DNA from: Phycisphaerales bacterium
GTDB taxonomy: Bacteria > Planctomycetota > Phycisphaerae > Phycisphaerales > SM1A02
Direction: 5' to 3'
DNA: 64,000 nt
Assembly (NCBI GenBank): GCA_014238785.1
Contig: JABAAL010000047.1
Location: forward strand, 1 to 64,000
Below the pieces are notes generated by a model. It had not been told where the DNA came from. It was given only the letters and a program-made list of their open reading frames with translations, and did no database searches. A program made the position numbers and the translations under genes. Below, piece by piece: positions 1 to 9,078 of this stretch; the first letter of the stretch is position 1; every line of letters starts with the position of its first letter.

Positions 1-239
1 AATTAGTTTCAGAGCAAAATCCTCATATTTCACGGTCGTATTACTCGATTTCCTATCCAACAGTAAGTTCTTGGTTTTTAGAATAATAGTGAATGACAAG
101 AATGCCTCAAAAACCACCTTTGGTACGCATTCAGTCACGGTAGAGTAATTTCCAACGGGGGCTTTACTTACCCTTGGGTTAATGTATCTCTTTAGATACC
201 GCTGGTTTACGCGCTAATAAACAATCCAGCGAGTTTTCT
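1..239. other. left-edge stretch, no supported gene
   Basis: No gene can be supported here. Plus frame 2 is open from base 2 to a TAA at about 143-145 (47 codons, no start visible), so the last part of a gene entering from the left is possible. The translation matches nothing I recognise. Bases 146-239 are AT-rich and lie downstream of the minus-strand gene that ends at 240. I see no convincing terminator hairpin. Confidence 0.3.
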
Positions 240-1412
240 TTACTCTGAGGAATTGTGTATTGACATTCTGAGGCGGATCGGGGCGGTGTACTCGAGGAAG
301 ATGGCACCGATGAGGGCGGCAATTGAAAAGGAGGGAGGAAGCGCGCCCGCGCCGATGAGCAAAGCCGCCATGCAAAGCTGGGAGACTCCTGCATCTACAA
401 GGGGAATGGCAAGACGCATTGAATCAATACTCTTCCTGCCTCCAAGAAGTCCAAGGCCAATAATGCCACCAAGCCAACGAGCATCAGCACAAAATAGAAT
501 CACAAAGAGAATGGGCCAGAATTGAAGATGCTCAAGAGGGTTGATGAGCACAAGAGATGCTGCCATCACGCTTGGGATTGCACAGTAGTCGGTAAAGATT
601 CGGAGCCAATGCCAATCTCGAGATGGAATAAGCCAAAGGAATGGAAGTACTAGCAGGGGAAGCAACCACACAAGAGTCATGGCGCCTTGCGTTTGCCACA
701 CGGCGTACATTGCAATTGCTCCAGCGATGAGCCATGCAATTCTGCCACAGCGTAGCATGAGCAGCGCACCGCTTGGTTCTGCAGCATCAGCAGCAGTTCG
801 CTCCCACGAAGCGAGTGTCCAAGGACCAGCACCAAGGCACGCGCCCAGTGCAATTATTGCCGGTAATTCCATACTCGTAACCCAAAACAAGAAAAGTGTT
901 GTGATCCCGCTTGGGATGAGAGCGGCCCAAACACCAACGGAGAGCGACATAGCCGCAGGAGCAGTTCCCTTTGCTTTGCAGCGCATACTTCCACTAAGAA
1001 GAATCACAATAACGAGTAACATGAGATAATAACGGATCGTTCGTTGATCCTCCCATTGTGCCACTTTCCACGTTTCTTGCAGCACCGTCAAGTCATAATG
1101 GTGATTTGCGCGTAAATGCAAAATGCTCGTTTCATCAACTCCAAGCGTCGTTGCTGCAAGGATATCAGCCTCTTGTTGCCGCTGGAGCCGTATAACTTTT
1201 TCGTGTGTCACGGTACCACCCTGAAATAACCCCTCCCAGTATGTAGGTGCAACAGAGCCAAAAATAGCTGGACCAAGCAATATGCCGCCAATCACGCCTC
1301 CGAGCATCGCCCAACCACGAATTTTGGTCTGTTTTAGAATGAATGCAAACACCAGTGGTATAAAAAGTAACAAAGCATGTTGTACTGGGCTGTTGATAAG
1401 AAGGTCTTGCAT
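240..1412 (-). CDS. Kef/CPA-like multi-pass membrane protein, unassigned function
   Basis: The 390-aa protein is strongly hydrophobic with about ten membrane segments. The N-terminus (about residues 8-55) resembles the first helices of monovalent cation:proton antiporters of the CPA2/Kef family, with a glycine-rich G-G-V-I-G-G-I-L-L-G-P motif. A soluble, polar insertion of about 60 residues (about 60-125) separates the first two helices from the rest, which is unusual for an antiporter. I see no RCK/TrkA-N nucleotide-binding domain. Family membership suggests ion/proton exchange at the inner membrane, but the assignment is inferential. The gene is divergent from folP with a 19-bp gap. An ATTCTA (TAGAAT on the minus strand) lies 5 nt before its ATG. 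Confidence 0.6.
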   Translation of the reverse strand: MQDLLINSPVQHALLLFIPLVFAFILKQTKIRGWAMLGGVIGGILLGPAIFGSVAPTYWEGLFQGGTVTHEKVIRLQRQQEADILAATTLGVDETSILHLRANHHYDLTVLQETWKVAQWEDQRTIRYYLMLLVIVILLSGSMRCKAKGTAPAAMSLSVGVWAALIPSGITTLFLFWVTSMELPAIIALGACLGAGPWTLASWERTAADAAEPSGALLMLRCGRIAWLIAGAIAMYAVWQTQGAMTLVWLLPLLVLPFLWLIPSRDWHWLRIFTDYCAIPSVMAASLVLINPLEHLQFWPILFVILFCADARWLGGIIGLGLLGGRKSIDSMRLAIPLVDAGVSQLCMAALLIGAGALPPSFSIAALIGAIFLEYTAPIRLRMSIHNSSE

Positions 1413-1431
1413 CGATTATTCTACTTCCTGT

Positions 1432-2289
1432 ATGGATACTCACGCATCAACTTGGCAGTGTGGAAAACACATAGTATCGTTAGATATACCAATAATTGTA
1501 GGCATTTTAAATGTAACACCTGATAGTTTTAGCGATGGGGGGAAATTTTCAGGTTTGAACGATGCAATCGGTAGGGCACTCGAAATGGAATCGGAAGGTG
1601 CGGCTATTATTGATGTTGGTGGCGAGTCAACACGACCCGGGGCTAAACGAGTTTCAATACAAGAACAATTGCACAGAGTGTTGCCAGTCATTGAAGGTAT
1701 TCAGAATCGAAGTAATGTACTGATTTCGATTGACACAACAATGTCACAAGTTGCTGCTGCTGCGATAGATGCGGGTGCTTCAATTATCAATGATGTCTCA
1801 GCAGGACAAGATGATGATGCGATGTTTTCAGTTGCAGGTGAAACTGGTGCTGGTTTGGTATTGATGCATCGCCGTTTGCCCCCAGAACTCGATCGATATA
1901 GCGATGGGTACGATGAGGACCCCGAATCGGAAGATATTGTTTTCGATATTATTGAAGGGTTATTGGCACGGGTGAAGGTGGCAATAGCGCAAGGAGTACA
2001 AAAAAACACCATTGCTATTGATCCAGGTTTGGGGTTTGGAAAAAGCGTTGAGCAAAATTGGCACATTATTAAACAAACAGACCGCATTACGGCATCGGGG
2101 TATCCAGTATTCATTGGCGCAAGTCGAAAAAGTTTTATTGGGGCAACTTTTGGAATAGAAGACCCAAGTATGCGAGATGGACCTTCTGCTGAAGTCGCAA
2201 AAGAAGCAGCCGAGTTAGGAGCGCAGATTTTTCGTGTGCACAATGTTTTAGACCACGTTCGAGTGCTACAATCCCAATCTCATTCGTAA
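1432..2289 (+). CDS. folP: dihydropteroate synthase
   Basis: This enzyme joins p-aminobenzoate to dihydropterin pyrophosphate in folate synthesis in the cytoplasm. The 285-aa protein shows the family landmarks in order: the N-T-P-D-S-F-S-D-G signature near residue 22, G-E-S-T-R-P-G, a D-V-S loop, M-H-R, the D-P-G-L-G-F-G-K motif, and the late G-A-S-R-K-S-F loop. Length matches the family. The reading frame is open 150 bp further upstream, but that would overlap the divergent gene. ATG 1432 precedes the conserved core by a normal distance. trxA follows 31 bp downstream on the same strand. Confidence 0.93.
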   Translation: MDTHASTWQCGKHIVSLDIPIIVGILNVTPDSFSDGGKFSGLNDAIGRALEMESEGAAIIDVGGESTRPGAKRVSIQEQLHRVLPVIEGIQNRSNVLISIDTTMSQVAAAAIDAGASIINDVSAGQDDDAMFSVAGETGAGLVLMHRRLPPELDRYSDGYDEDPESEDIVFDIIEGLLARVKVAIAQGVQKNTIAIDPGLGFGKSVEQNWHIIKQTDRITASGYPVFIGASRKSFIGATFGIEDPSMRDGPSAEVAKEAAELGAQIFRVHNVLDHVRVLQSQSHS

Positions 2290-2307
2290 TCCCCAAACCA
2301 CGTAATT

Positions 2308-2312
2308 AGGAG
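2308..2312 (+). promoter_or_regulatory. Shine-Dalgarno AGGAG deciding the trxA GTG start
   Basis: AGGAG stands 8 nt before GTG 2321. It supports GTG as the start because no in-frame ATG precedes the conserved thioredoxin fold. Confidence 0.7.
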
Positions 2313-2320
2313 ATAGACTC

Positions 2321-2638
2321 GTGGCACTAGAATTTACAGACGCAAATTTTCAAGATGAAGTTCTTAACGCAGATCAACCAGTCCTTGTAGATTTTTGGGC
2401 AGAATGGTGCGGACCTTGCAAAATGCTTGGTCCCGTCATTGATGAACTTGCTGGCGAGTACGAGGGCAAAGCAAAAGTTGGCAAGATAGATATTGATAAT
2501 AATCGTGACGCCGCTGTGCAGTACGGTATTCAATCAATCCCTAGCATTATCATTTTTAAGAATGGAGAAGTTGTCAACAAGTTTGTTGGCATCTCACCAA
2601 AAGATGAACTTGCAAGTGCGATTGATTCTGCAATGTGA
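2321..2638 (+). CDS. trxA: thioredoxin
   Basis: A 105-aa cytoplasmic disulfide reductase with the W-C-G-P-C active site (Cys30 and Cys33), the buried Asp24 in V-D-F-W, and the cis-proline segment S-I-P-S near residue 72. It starts at GTG 2321, supported by an AGGAG ribosome-binding site at 2308-2312, eight bases upstream. It lies just behind folP and just before tRNA-Ala, so the three may be co-transcribed. Length and motifs are those of canonical TrxA. Confidence 0.95.
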   Translation: MALEFTDANFQDEVLNADQPVLVDFWAEWCGPCKMLGPVIDELAGEYEGKAKVGKIDIDNNRDAAVQYGIQSIPSIIIFKNGEVVNKFVGISPKDELASAIDSAM

Positions 2639-2658
2639 TGCATGCGGGGAATTTCTTT

Positions 2659-2731
<73 letters not shown>

Positions 2732-2842
2732 CTTTATTTACAACGGGTCTGGCATAAGCATTGCGAGGCAATGCACTATTGCCTGACCCTGATCGAAGTA
2801 GGCGTTGATCCATGCCTCAGCCTCGCCGTGACTCTGCAATTA

Positions 2843-2895
2843 GGTTCAGGCCTCGTGGGGTCTGAACCCACTTATACCCAATGGAGTCTGACCCC
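2843..2895. repeat. REP-like palindromic element, two degenerate copies
   Basis: Two imperfect palindromes lie between tRNA-Ala and the M24 peptidase. 2855-2871 pairs GTGGG with CCCAC around a TCTGA core. 2883-2895 reads GGAGTCTGACCCC, a 13-nt palindrome with one mismatch. Both look like degraded versions of GGGGTCTGACCCC, which resembles repetitive extragenic palindromes often linked to Y1 (RAYT) transposases. GGTTCAG 2843-2849 can also pair with CTGAACC 2862-2868. No transposase gene lies nearby. Confidence 0.5.
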
Positions 2896-2898
2896 GAG

Positions 2899-2904
2899 TA
2901 CACT
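2899..2904 (+). promoter_or_regulatory. -10-like TACACT, leaderless start of the M24 peptidase gene
   Basis: TACACT ends 6 nt before ATG 2911, so transcription would begin at or next to the ATG. It supports 2911 over the in-frame ATG at 2881. No good -35 is seen; the expected area is occupied by the REP-like palindrome. Confidence 0.45.
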
Positions 2905-2910
2905 AGAGTT

Positions 2911-4059
2911 ATGGAATCAAAAACGGCAAGAGTTATGGCGGGGAATCCATCAACGAACAAATCGCTTTATCGAGCGGTTCGATTTATGGTGCACGATGCG
3001 ATGATCGCAATTGATTTACCTGATGGCACTCGAGCCCTCATTCTTCGCGAAATTGAAATGGATCGAGCAAAAAAGCACGCACGTGCCGACCGTGTCTATG
3101 GATACAGTGACTTCACGCCCGGAAGTGGGATGTCGGGAGATCGCGATATTGCTGCTGCGCAAGCTACGGCGGAGTGTCTACGAAGAAATGGAATCACCAA
3201 CGTTATTGGCGACCGCACATTACCGCTTTTGTATGTTGATGAAATGCAAGCGATAGGAATCACCGTCGAACTTGATGAAGAGATGGGCGTCACGGATCGT
3301 CGCGTCAAGGATAGCGAAGAAATTGCAAGTCTTACACAAGCTCAAAAAATAACTGAGGAAGTTATGCGGATGGCATGCGAAACAGTTTCCGCTGCAACAC
3401 CCGATAGCGCAGGTGTGTTGCACGTTGGCGATGAGGTTCTTACAAGTGAACGACTTCGCACGATGATCGACACTTTCTTGCTTGAACGAAACTTTTTTAA
3501 TCCACCTTGCATCGTTGCCGGCGGAAGTGATGGGGGCGATTGCCATGAACTTGGTAGCGGACCCCTGCGAACTGGACAGCCGGTGATTATCGATATTTTT
3601 CCACTCGATAAGAGTTCGATGTACAACGGTGATTGCACTCGTACGGTTGTACATGGCGACATCCCAGAAGAGGTTCAAAAAATGCACGACGCTGTTGTTG
3701 CTGCCAAAGCAGTTGCAACTCTTGCAACAAAAGCAGGTGCAACGGGTGAGTATGTGTATCTTGAAACGATTCGTGTACTCCAAGAACATGGTTACGAGGA
3801 GGGGCTTCCAAAAGAAAGCGACCCAGCAACATTCTGTTCGATGCCTCACGGCACAGGTCATGGCATTGGACTCGATGTGCACGAACCCCCACTTTTAGAT
3901 CGAAATGGAGTAGTACTGCTTGCTGGGGATGTTGTAACAATAGAACCCGGTTTGTACTGCCACGCACTTGGTGGAGTACGGATTGAGGACATGGTACTTG
4001 TAACCAAAAGCGGTTGTGAGAATTTCAACTCACTTCCAGAAGGTCTTTCGTGGTGTTAA
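2911..4059 (+). CDS. M24 family aminopeptidase (Xaa-Pro type)
   Basis: A 382-aa cytoplasmic metallo-aminopeptidase of the pita-bread fold. The N-terminal half (to about residue 150) is the creatinase/prolidase-like domain. The C-terminal half carries the metal ligands: Asp in I-D-I-F-P, Asp in G-D-C-T-R, His in [12 protein letters not shown], Glu in I-E-P-G and Glu in V-R-I-E-D. This set is characteristic of Xaa-Pro aminopeptidase and prolidase; sequence alone does not separate the two. The ATG at 2911 was chosen because a -10-like hexamer precedes it by 6 nt. The next gene starts 10 bp before this stop, so the two are probably translationally coupled. Confidence 0.85.
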   Translation: MESKTARVMAGNPSTNKSLYRAVRFMVHDAMIAIDLPDGTRALILREIEMDRAKKHARADRVYGYSDFTPGSGMSGDRDIAAAQATAECLRRNGITNVIGDRTLPLLYVDEMQAIGITVELDEEMGVTDRRVKDSEEIASLTQAQKITEEVMRMACETVSAATPDSAGVLHVGDEVLTSERLRTMIDTFLLERNFFNPPCIVAGGSDGGDCHELGSGPLRTGQPVIIDIFPLDKSSMYNGDCTRTVVHGDIPEEVQKMHDAVVAAKAVATLATKAGATGEYVYLETIRVLQEHGYEEGLPKESDPATFCSMPHGTGHGIGLDVHEPPLLDRNGVVLLAGDVVTIEPGLYCHALGGVRIEDMVLVTKSGCENFNSLPEGLSWC

Positions 4060-7013
4060 GTTTCATCGTAGCCATCCTGCTAACGGGATCTCCTGAATCG
4101 GCATTTGAATTGATGCAAGTTCCAGAAGGTTTTACAAAACAGTTAATAGCAACTGAACCACAAATCATGGATCCAGTTGCGTTTTGTTTTGATGACAAAG
4201 GAAACATTCTCGTTGCAGAATCATTTCGGCAAGAGCAAGGTGTCGAAGACAATCGCTCGAGTTCGTTTTGGCTTAACCGGGATATTGGTTTGCTCTCTGT
4301 TGAGGATCGGCTGCGGATGTATCAATACTATGCAGACCAACGCAAAAATGGGATGGACTATTACACAGAGTACGAGGATAGAATTCGACTCCTGAAAGAT
4401 GTTGATGGTGACGGTGTATTTGAAACGGCAACGATTTTTGCAGATGGTTTTAACGATCCCCTTGATGGAACTGGGTCTGGATTGCTTGCAATGGAGGACA
4501 CAGTTTGGTACACATGTATTCCACATCTTTGGGAGATACAAACTAATAAGCAAAAGAAATCACTCTTTGGTGACGGTTTTGGAGTGCGAATCGCATTACG
4601 CGGACACGATATGCATGGGCTTGCACTTGGTTTAGATGGGCGGTTGTATTGGTCTATTGGTGACCGTGGATATCACATAGAACTTGAAGACGGAACAGAG
4701 TTACACAGTCCGGGCGAAGGGGCAGTTTTCCGAAGCGAATTTGATGGAACAGATTTGGAAGTATTTCACCACGGCTTGCGAAATCCACAAGAGCTTGCGT
4801 TTGACAAGTATGGAAATTTATTTACCGGGGATAACAATTCAGACTCCATAGATAAAGCCCGCCTCGTGTATTGCGTGGAAGGTGGCGAGACGGGGTGGCG
4901 AATGGAATACCAGACACTTGGAGGCACAAACGAACGAGGCCCTTGGGTACAGGAAAACGGCTGGGATCCACATGCAAAGGAGAGGCCAGCGTGGATTCTT
5001 CCTGCTATCGACATTCTTGGTTCAGGACCCTCCGGCTTGGTTGCATATCCGGGTGCTGGATTAGCAAAAAGATACGACGACCACTTTTTTCTCTGCGATT
5101 TTCGTGGCGGTGCATCGCATTCAAATGTGTTGTCCTTTGCTGTGGAACCAGAAGGCGCATCTTTTACTCTGATTGATCTTCATCAATTCGTAGAAAAAGT
5201 TTTGTGCACGGACGTTGACTTTGGATACGACGGGAAAATGGTGATTAGTGATTGGGGCGAAGGGTGGACAGGGAATTACGAAGGCCGCTTGTACTCGGTA
5301 TGGGACGAGCGACATATTGCAGAGGGCGACGTGTCTTCTATTTTTGCAACTGGTTTTCGAGTGCGAAGTGCAGACGAGTTAATTTCTATGTTATCGCACA
5401 TAGATCGCCGAGTTCGTATTCGTGCACAGTATGAACTAGCAAGAAGAAAAGATATAGAGGCACTTGTTGGCGTTTTGCAATCTACAAACCAACTTGAGCG
5501 TATTCATTCGATGTGGGGGATTGCAATGATTCAACGTGATGGCGATATGAACCACATGGATAGCATTTTGCCGTTGCTTGAAGATGACGATCCTGAGATT
5601 CGAGCACAAGCGTGTCGTATTTTAGGTGAAGCGCATTACACAAAAGCATTCTCTAAGGTGGTTTCTCTAATAGTCGACCCCAATCCACGTGTTTCATACT
5701 TCGCAACAATAGCAACGGGGTATCTTGGTTATGCAAAAGACGCAATCATCGCGATGCTTGTGCGAAATAATGATGAAGATGTGTATCTTCGTCACGCGGG
5801 TGTTGTTGCACTTACAAAGACCCAGTATGCGGCGACTATGGCAAACTTGCAAACACATCCAAGCCGCGCAGTTCGCCTTGCTGCGGTGCTCGTGCTTCGA
5901 AGAATGGAATCTCATTTTGTTTCAGATTTTTTAGAAGATTCAGATGATCTTGTTGCAACCGAGGCGGCTCGCGCAATTCACGACGGTCGAATACAAAATG
6001 CAATGCACGCATTGTCGGAGTCGCTGCCGTTTGCAAGAACTATTCCATGGCAAAAAAGGGCAATTAGTGCAAATAAAATGAAGCACCTCTGCGATGAGAG
6101 TATTCGTGTTGCAGACTTTGCTTCGGATGAGTCAAAACCAGCAGAAACGCGATTACTTGCAATGCAATCACTCATGGATTGGGATGCAAGTATCTCGAGA
6201 CAAGTTAATCGAGATATTATTGAAGGTCGAGTTATTCCAAAGCGACATCGTGATACTGTGTGCATCGGAGATGTCCAACTGCAGATGGATGCATTATTGC
6301 AACATGCCGATGGGGAGTTATTACTCGAAACACTTCGTTTTGCAAATAAGCATTCCATGGCGCTTCCAAAAGGATATGCAGAGAAGTTGGTGCTCGATAC
6401 TACACTTCCTATTGAAATTCGTACGTATGCATTGCAAAAAGATCCAACGGAGGCATTGCTGGATATCGCTTTGCAAAGTGACCGCTGGCAACTTCGGTCT
6501 ACAGCAAGAGATGTTCTTCTTCGCCAACAACATGCAACGGCTGTGCAAGAGTTACTTCACGTGGTGAAGGTTGGCGAGGTGTTCGAAGCACAGGCTGCAA
6601 TACAATCACTTTCTTCAGAGAGAAAGTATGAGGCGGAGTTAGTGGGTGTCGAAATACGAAAAGAACTAAAGTTAGAGTATGCCGAGATGTCCAATGAAAA
6701 AGTGGAAGACGGTTGGCTGACACACGGTGGCAACCCTTCTCTAGGGGAAAAAATAGTCTTTGAAAATTCACGAAGCGAATGTTTGCGCTGTCACAAAATA
6801 CATGACAGAGGTGGTATCGCAGGGCCTTCGCTTGATGGTGTTGGCACGAGATTAGGTGTAGGGGAACTGCTTGGAGCGTTGCTTTCCCCCAATAATGAAG
6901 TAGCCGATGGATTTGGTGACTACTCAGCAATGCCGCCCATGGGGACCCTGCTCACAAAGCGAGAAATTCGTGATGTAGTTGCGTATCTTAAGACGCTTGC
7001 TGTGCGCGATTAG
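4050..7013 (+). CDS. propeller/HEAT-repeat/haem-binding protein, planctomycete type
   Basis: A 987-aa, probably exported protein. After a short hydrophobic leader (about residues 1-15) comes a sugar-dehydrogenase-like beta-propeller (about 20-420; blocks such as D-V-D-G-D-G-V-F-E and H-G-L-R-N-P-Q-E). Degenerate HEAT-like helical repeats follow (about 440-860), then a C-terminal c-type haem domain with C-x-x-C-H at 911-915 and a Met-rich segment near 960. This architecture matches large multidomain proteins frequent in Planctomycetota and Verrucomicrobiota, thought to be periplasmic redox or carbohydrate enzymes; the substrate is unknown. It starts at GTG 4050, inside the M24 gene, and its 3' end overlaps the convergent PqiA-like gene by 26 bp. 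Confidence 0.8.
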   Translation: MVLSFIVAILLTGSPESAFELMQVPEGFTKQLIATEPQIMDPVAFCFDDKGNILVAESFRQEQGVEDNRSSSFWLNRDIGLLSVEDRLRMYQYYADQRKNGMDYYTEYEDRIRLLKDVDGDGVFETATIFADGFNDPLDGTGSGLLAMEDTVWYTCIPHLWEIQTNKQKKSLFGDGFGVRIALRGHDMHGLALGLDGRLYWSIGDRGYHIELEDGTELHSPGEGAVFRSEFDGTDLEVFHHGLRNPQELAFDKYGNLFTGDNNSDSIDKARLVYCVEGGETGWRMEYQTLGGTNERGPWVQENGWDPHAKERPAWILPAIDILGSGPSGLVAYPGAGLAKRYDDHFFLCDFRGGASHSNVLSFAVEPEGASFTLIDLHQFVEKVLCTDVDFGYDGKMVISDWGEGWTGNYEGRLYSVWDERHIAEGDVSSIFATGFRVRSADELISMLSHIDRRVRIRAQYELARRKDIEALVGVLQSTNQLERIHSMWGIAMIQRDGDMNHMDSILPLLEDDDPEIRAQACRILGEAHYTKAFSKVVSLIVDPNPRVSYFATIATGYLGYAKDAIIAMLVRNNDEDVYLRHAGVVALTKTQYAATMANLQTHPSRAVRLAAVLVLRRMESHFVSDFLEDSDDLVATEAARAIHDGRIQNAMHALSESLPFARTIPWQKRAISANKMKHLCDESIRVADFASDESKPAETRLLAMQSLMDWDASISRQVNRDIIEGRVIPKRHRDTVCIGDVQLQMDALLQHADGELLLETLRFANKHSMALPKGYAEKLVLDTTLPIEIRTYALQKDPTEALLDIALQSDRWQLRSTARDVLLRQQHATAVQELLHVVKVGEVFEAQAAIQSLSSERKYEAELVGVEIRKELKLEYAEMSNEKVEDGWLTHGGNPSLGEKIVFENSRSECLRCHKIHDRGGIAGPSLDGVGTRLGVGELLGALLSPNNEVADGFGDYSAMPPMGTLLTKREIRDVVAYLKTLAVRD

Positions 7014-8043
7014 ATTTCTTAAGCATTAATTTGTTAAGGAAAACTGCAATGACCCCTAATCCATAACTTAATCCAATTGCAGCAACAACGACATAGAGCC
7101 CAGGTTGAATTCTTGTTTCTACAAGTTCTTTTCCCTCAGTTGCGATGAGGAAGAGCGCAAGACCGAACACATCAAGCATGCACCACCGTGAAAGGACATC
7201 GATAACTTGTTTTGTTTTAACGAGGTATATTTCACGCATCGGCGTAACCCACGCACCAAGCAAGAGTGCGAGTCGAAGTAGTGGCGCTACAAATAATGTC
7301 CCAACTAAAATAATAAGCAGTACCCAGCTTTTTTGGTCTTGCAAGACGGTGCACATTTCGTGAATACTGTAGGAGCGTGAGACAAGAAAGGCTTGATTGA
7401 TTTGTAAGAAAGTTGCATTCAATGAGTTGATGAGTGCCGCGGCAGAAGCAAGCACAAGAACTGGCACAGTCCAACCTAGGTAGATATTGTTAAAAAGCAT
7501 CCAACGCAGTTTTGTCGAATATTGTCTGGGGGGGAGTTCGTCTTTGCACTGTTTTCGTGCAAGTGTCATAATGATTTCCGAAGTAATCATGCTCAACGTT
7601 ATCGCGCTAATAAAGAAGTAGACCCCAATATGAACGGTAGAAGATATGTTTGTTTGATGACTTGTGAGGCTGAGTAGCAAGATGACTACAAAAATATCCA
7701 TATAGGACCATTTGCCGAGCAGCTCGATGGCGTGCAGATACCTCTCTCGATTTTTTGATTGCCAAGGCAAAAACCAAATGGCCATCAATGAAAAAAGTTT
7801 CACGAATGGGAATATGATTGAGAATGTAAGGATTAATATTGCAATGAAATGTAGGTGGTGTTGCCACATAAGATGGACCGAGTGGGGCAAACTGTAAATC
7901 ACTTTAGCGTGGAGGAGCTCATCAATCTCTAAGAATGGAAGGATGAGTCCAAGCACATTCGCTATGAGAGATATAACAAGGAGGAGTGGAATGATAATTC
8001 CCCACTTGCCTTCAATTTTTCGCAACGTATTTCGCTTTACCAT
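6988..8043 (-). CDS. PqiA-like inner-membrane protein, two-module
   Basis: A 351-aa membrane protein with two related halves of about four helices each. Each half has the paraquat-inducible protein A pattern: a P-F-V-K-L or P-L-L-R-L segment followed by a W-x-M-x-D-V/I-F motif (residues about 80-125 and 260-310). In other bacteria PqiA acts with PqiB/MCE proteins in lipid traffic across the envelope. No MCE-domain gene is nearby. A TATGAT lies 6 nt before the ATG. A small divergent reading frame begins 57 bp away. Confidence 0.75.
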   Translation of the reverse strand: MVKRNTLRKIEGKWGIIIPLLLVISLIANVLGLILPFLEIDELLHAKVIYSLPHSVHLMWQHHLHFIAILILTFSIIFPFVKLFSLMAIWFLPWQSKNRERYLHAIELLGKWSYMDIFVVILLLSLTSHQTNISSTVHIGVYFFISAITLSMITSEIIMTLARKQCKDELPPRQYSTKLRWMLFNNIYLGWTVPVLVLASAAALINSLNATFLQINQAFLVSRSYSIHEMCTVLQDQKSWVLLIILVGTLFVAPLLRLALLLGAWVTPMREIYLVKTKQVIDVLSRWCMLDVFGLALFLIATEGKELVETRIQPGLYVVVAAIGLSYGLGVIAVFLNKLMLKKSNRAQQAS

Positions 8044-8049
8044 GCATTT

Positions 8050-8055
8050 ATCATA
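8050..8055 (-). promoter_or_regulatory. -10-like TATGAT, leaderless start of the PqiA-like gene
   Basis: On the minus strand TATGAT is followed after 6 nt by the ATG whose complement is 8041-8043, giving a leader of about zero length. No clear -35 is seen. Confidence 0.45.
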
Positions 8056-8064
8056 CTCTCATAT

Positions 8065-8093
8065 TTCGCAACAGGAGAAGTATTGTGTATAAT
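8065..8093 (+). promoter_or_regulatory. sigma-70-like promoter for the small membrane ORF
   Basis: TTCGCA 8065-8070, a 17-bp spacer, and a perfect TATAAT at 8088-8093. The ATG at 8101 is 7 nt downstream, so the transcript would be leaderless. Confidence 0.5.
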
Positions 8094-8100
8094 TTCCACC

Positions 8101-8193
8101 ATGCTCACGATTCTCATCACAAATGGTCTATGGCTTGCGTTTCTTCTGGGTTGGTGTTTGTTGTGCTATGCGGACTCGAAAAATCAGTCTTGA
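8101..8193 (+). CDS. possible 30-aa single-span membrane peptide
   Basis: A short frame of 30 codons starts at ATG 8101 and ends at TGA 8191-8193. Residues about 3-23 form a hydrophobic helix rich in Leu, Trp and Cys; the tail A-D-S-K-N-Q-S is polar. It is preceded by the best -10 element in this area (TATAAT) at leaderless distance. Its last 10 bases overlap the 3' end of the convergent HD-GYP gene. The evidence is promoter placement plus a plausible topology; no family is recognised and it may not be translated. Confidence 0.35.
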   Translation: MLTILITNGLWLAFLLGWCLLCYADSKNQS

Positions 8194-8975
8194 TTTTGTA
8201 TACGGTTCTTTACTGATTTGATCGAATCAACTTGTGCTAAAAATGCATCAACGACTTTTGGGTCAAAATGTATGCCCTTGCCATTGAGTATTATTTCTAC
8301 TGCTTTGTTGTGGTCCATCGCTTCTTTGTATGCTCTCTTTGAGGTGAGCGCATCGTAGACGTCTGCAACGGCAACAATACGAGCAGGTAGATTTATCTCT
8401 TTGTTTTTCAAACCAAACGGGTAGCCGCTGCCGTCCCATTTTTCGTGGTGTGCGATTGCTATTTGGATAGAGGTGTCAATCCAAGGGTCTCTCCCAAGTT
8501 CTTCAGAAAGCGCAAAAAGAATATCTGCACCTATGTTTGTATGGTGTTTCATGCGTTCAAATTGATCTTTAGAAAACTGTCCAGGGTGCAGCAATACATC
8601 ATCAGAGATACCGACTTTGCCAATGTCATGCAAGATTGACGAGGCACCGATGATGGAAACTTCGCCAAGAGGGAGCAATGTTGGGTTTGCTTTGGAGTAG
8701 GCGCTTGCGATGATTGTTGTGTAGTGGCGAATTCTTGCGAGATGGGTGCCGGTATCGTCGTCCCTTGACTCAGCTAGTTTCGCAAGTCCTGCAATCATCG
8801 CCATTCTTGATGGTGGCGGATCGCCGTTTTCTTGCGCTGCATCAACCATAAGCAAAGCAATTTCGGCTTCCATTGCTTCCTCTTGAGCAATGTTTAATTG
8901 TGCCCGTAACGAAGCAATTTCATCCCTGAGGGCGAATACATCATTTGTTGTGGTGGAAACAGGAATCAGGGACAT
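8184..8975 (-). CDS. HD-GYP phosphodiesterase without receiver domain
   Basis: A 263-aa cytoplasmic protein expected to hydrolyse cyclic-di-GMP. An N-terminal heptad-like helix (about residues 10-50) may form a coiled coil in place of the usual receiver. The HD-GYP domain follows, with H-D-I-G-K near residue 115, an H-H-T-N segment, H-H-E-K-W-D-G-S-G-Y-P near 175 and a D-V-Y-D-A-L motif near 205. All these family signature residues are intact. It is monocistronic and convergent with the small ORF. It is one of two HD-GYP proteins in the window; no GGDEF synthase is present. Confidence 0.88.
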   Translation of the reverse strand: MSLIPVSTTTNDVFALRDEIASLRAQLNIAQEEAMEAEIALLMVDAAQENGDPPPSRMAMIAGLAKLAESRDDDTGTHLARIRHYTTIIASAYSKANPTLLPLGEVSIIGASSILHDIGKVGISDDVLLHPGQFSKDQFERMKHHTNIGADILFALSEELGRDPWIDTSIQIAIAHHEKWDGSGYPFGLKNKEINLPARIVAVADVYDALTSKRAYKEAMDHNKAVEIILNGKGIHFDPKVVDAFLAQVDSIKSVKNRIQNQD

Positions 8976-9078
8976 GCTTCTGTGACAAGCAGGTAGAAAT
9001 CCAATCTTTTCATAAAAATATGTTTGATTCGGGGTCTTGGTGTTTGATCACAAAAAAGCGGCAAAAGTCTCAGAGGAG

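Noticed and set aside
1701-2243. 180-aa minus-strand frame opposite folP
   Set aside because: Fully inside folP, low-complexity Ser/Ile/Ala translation with no motif; a shadow frame.
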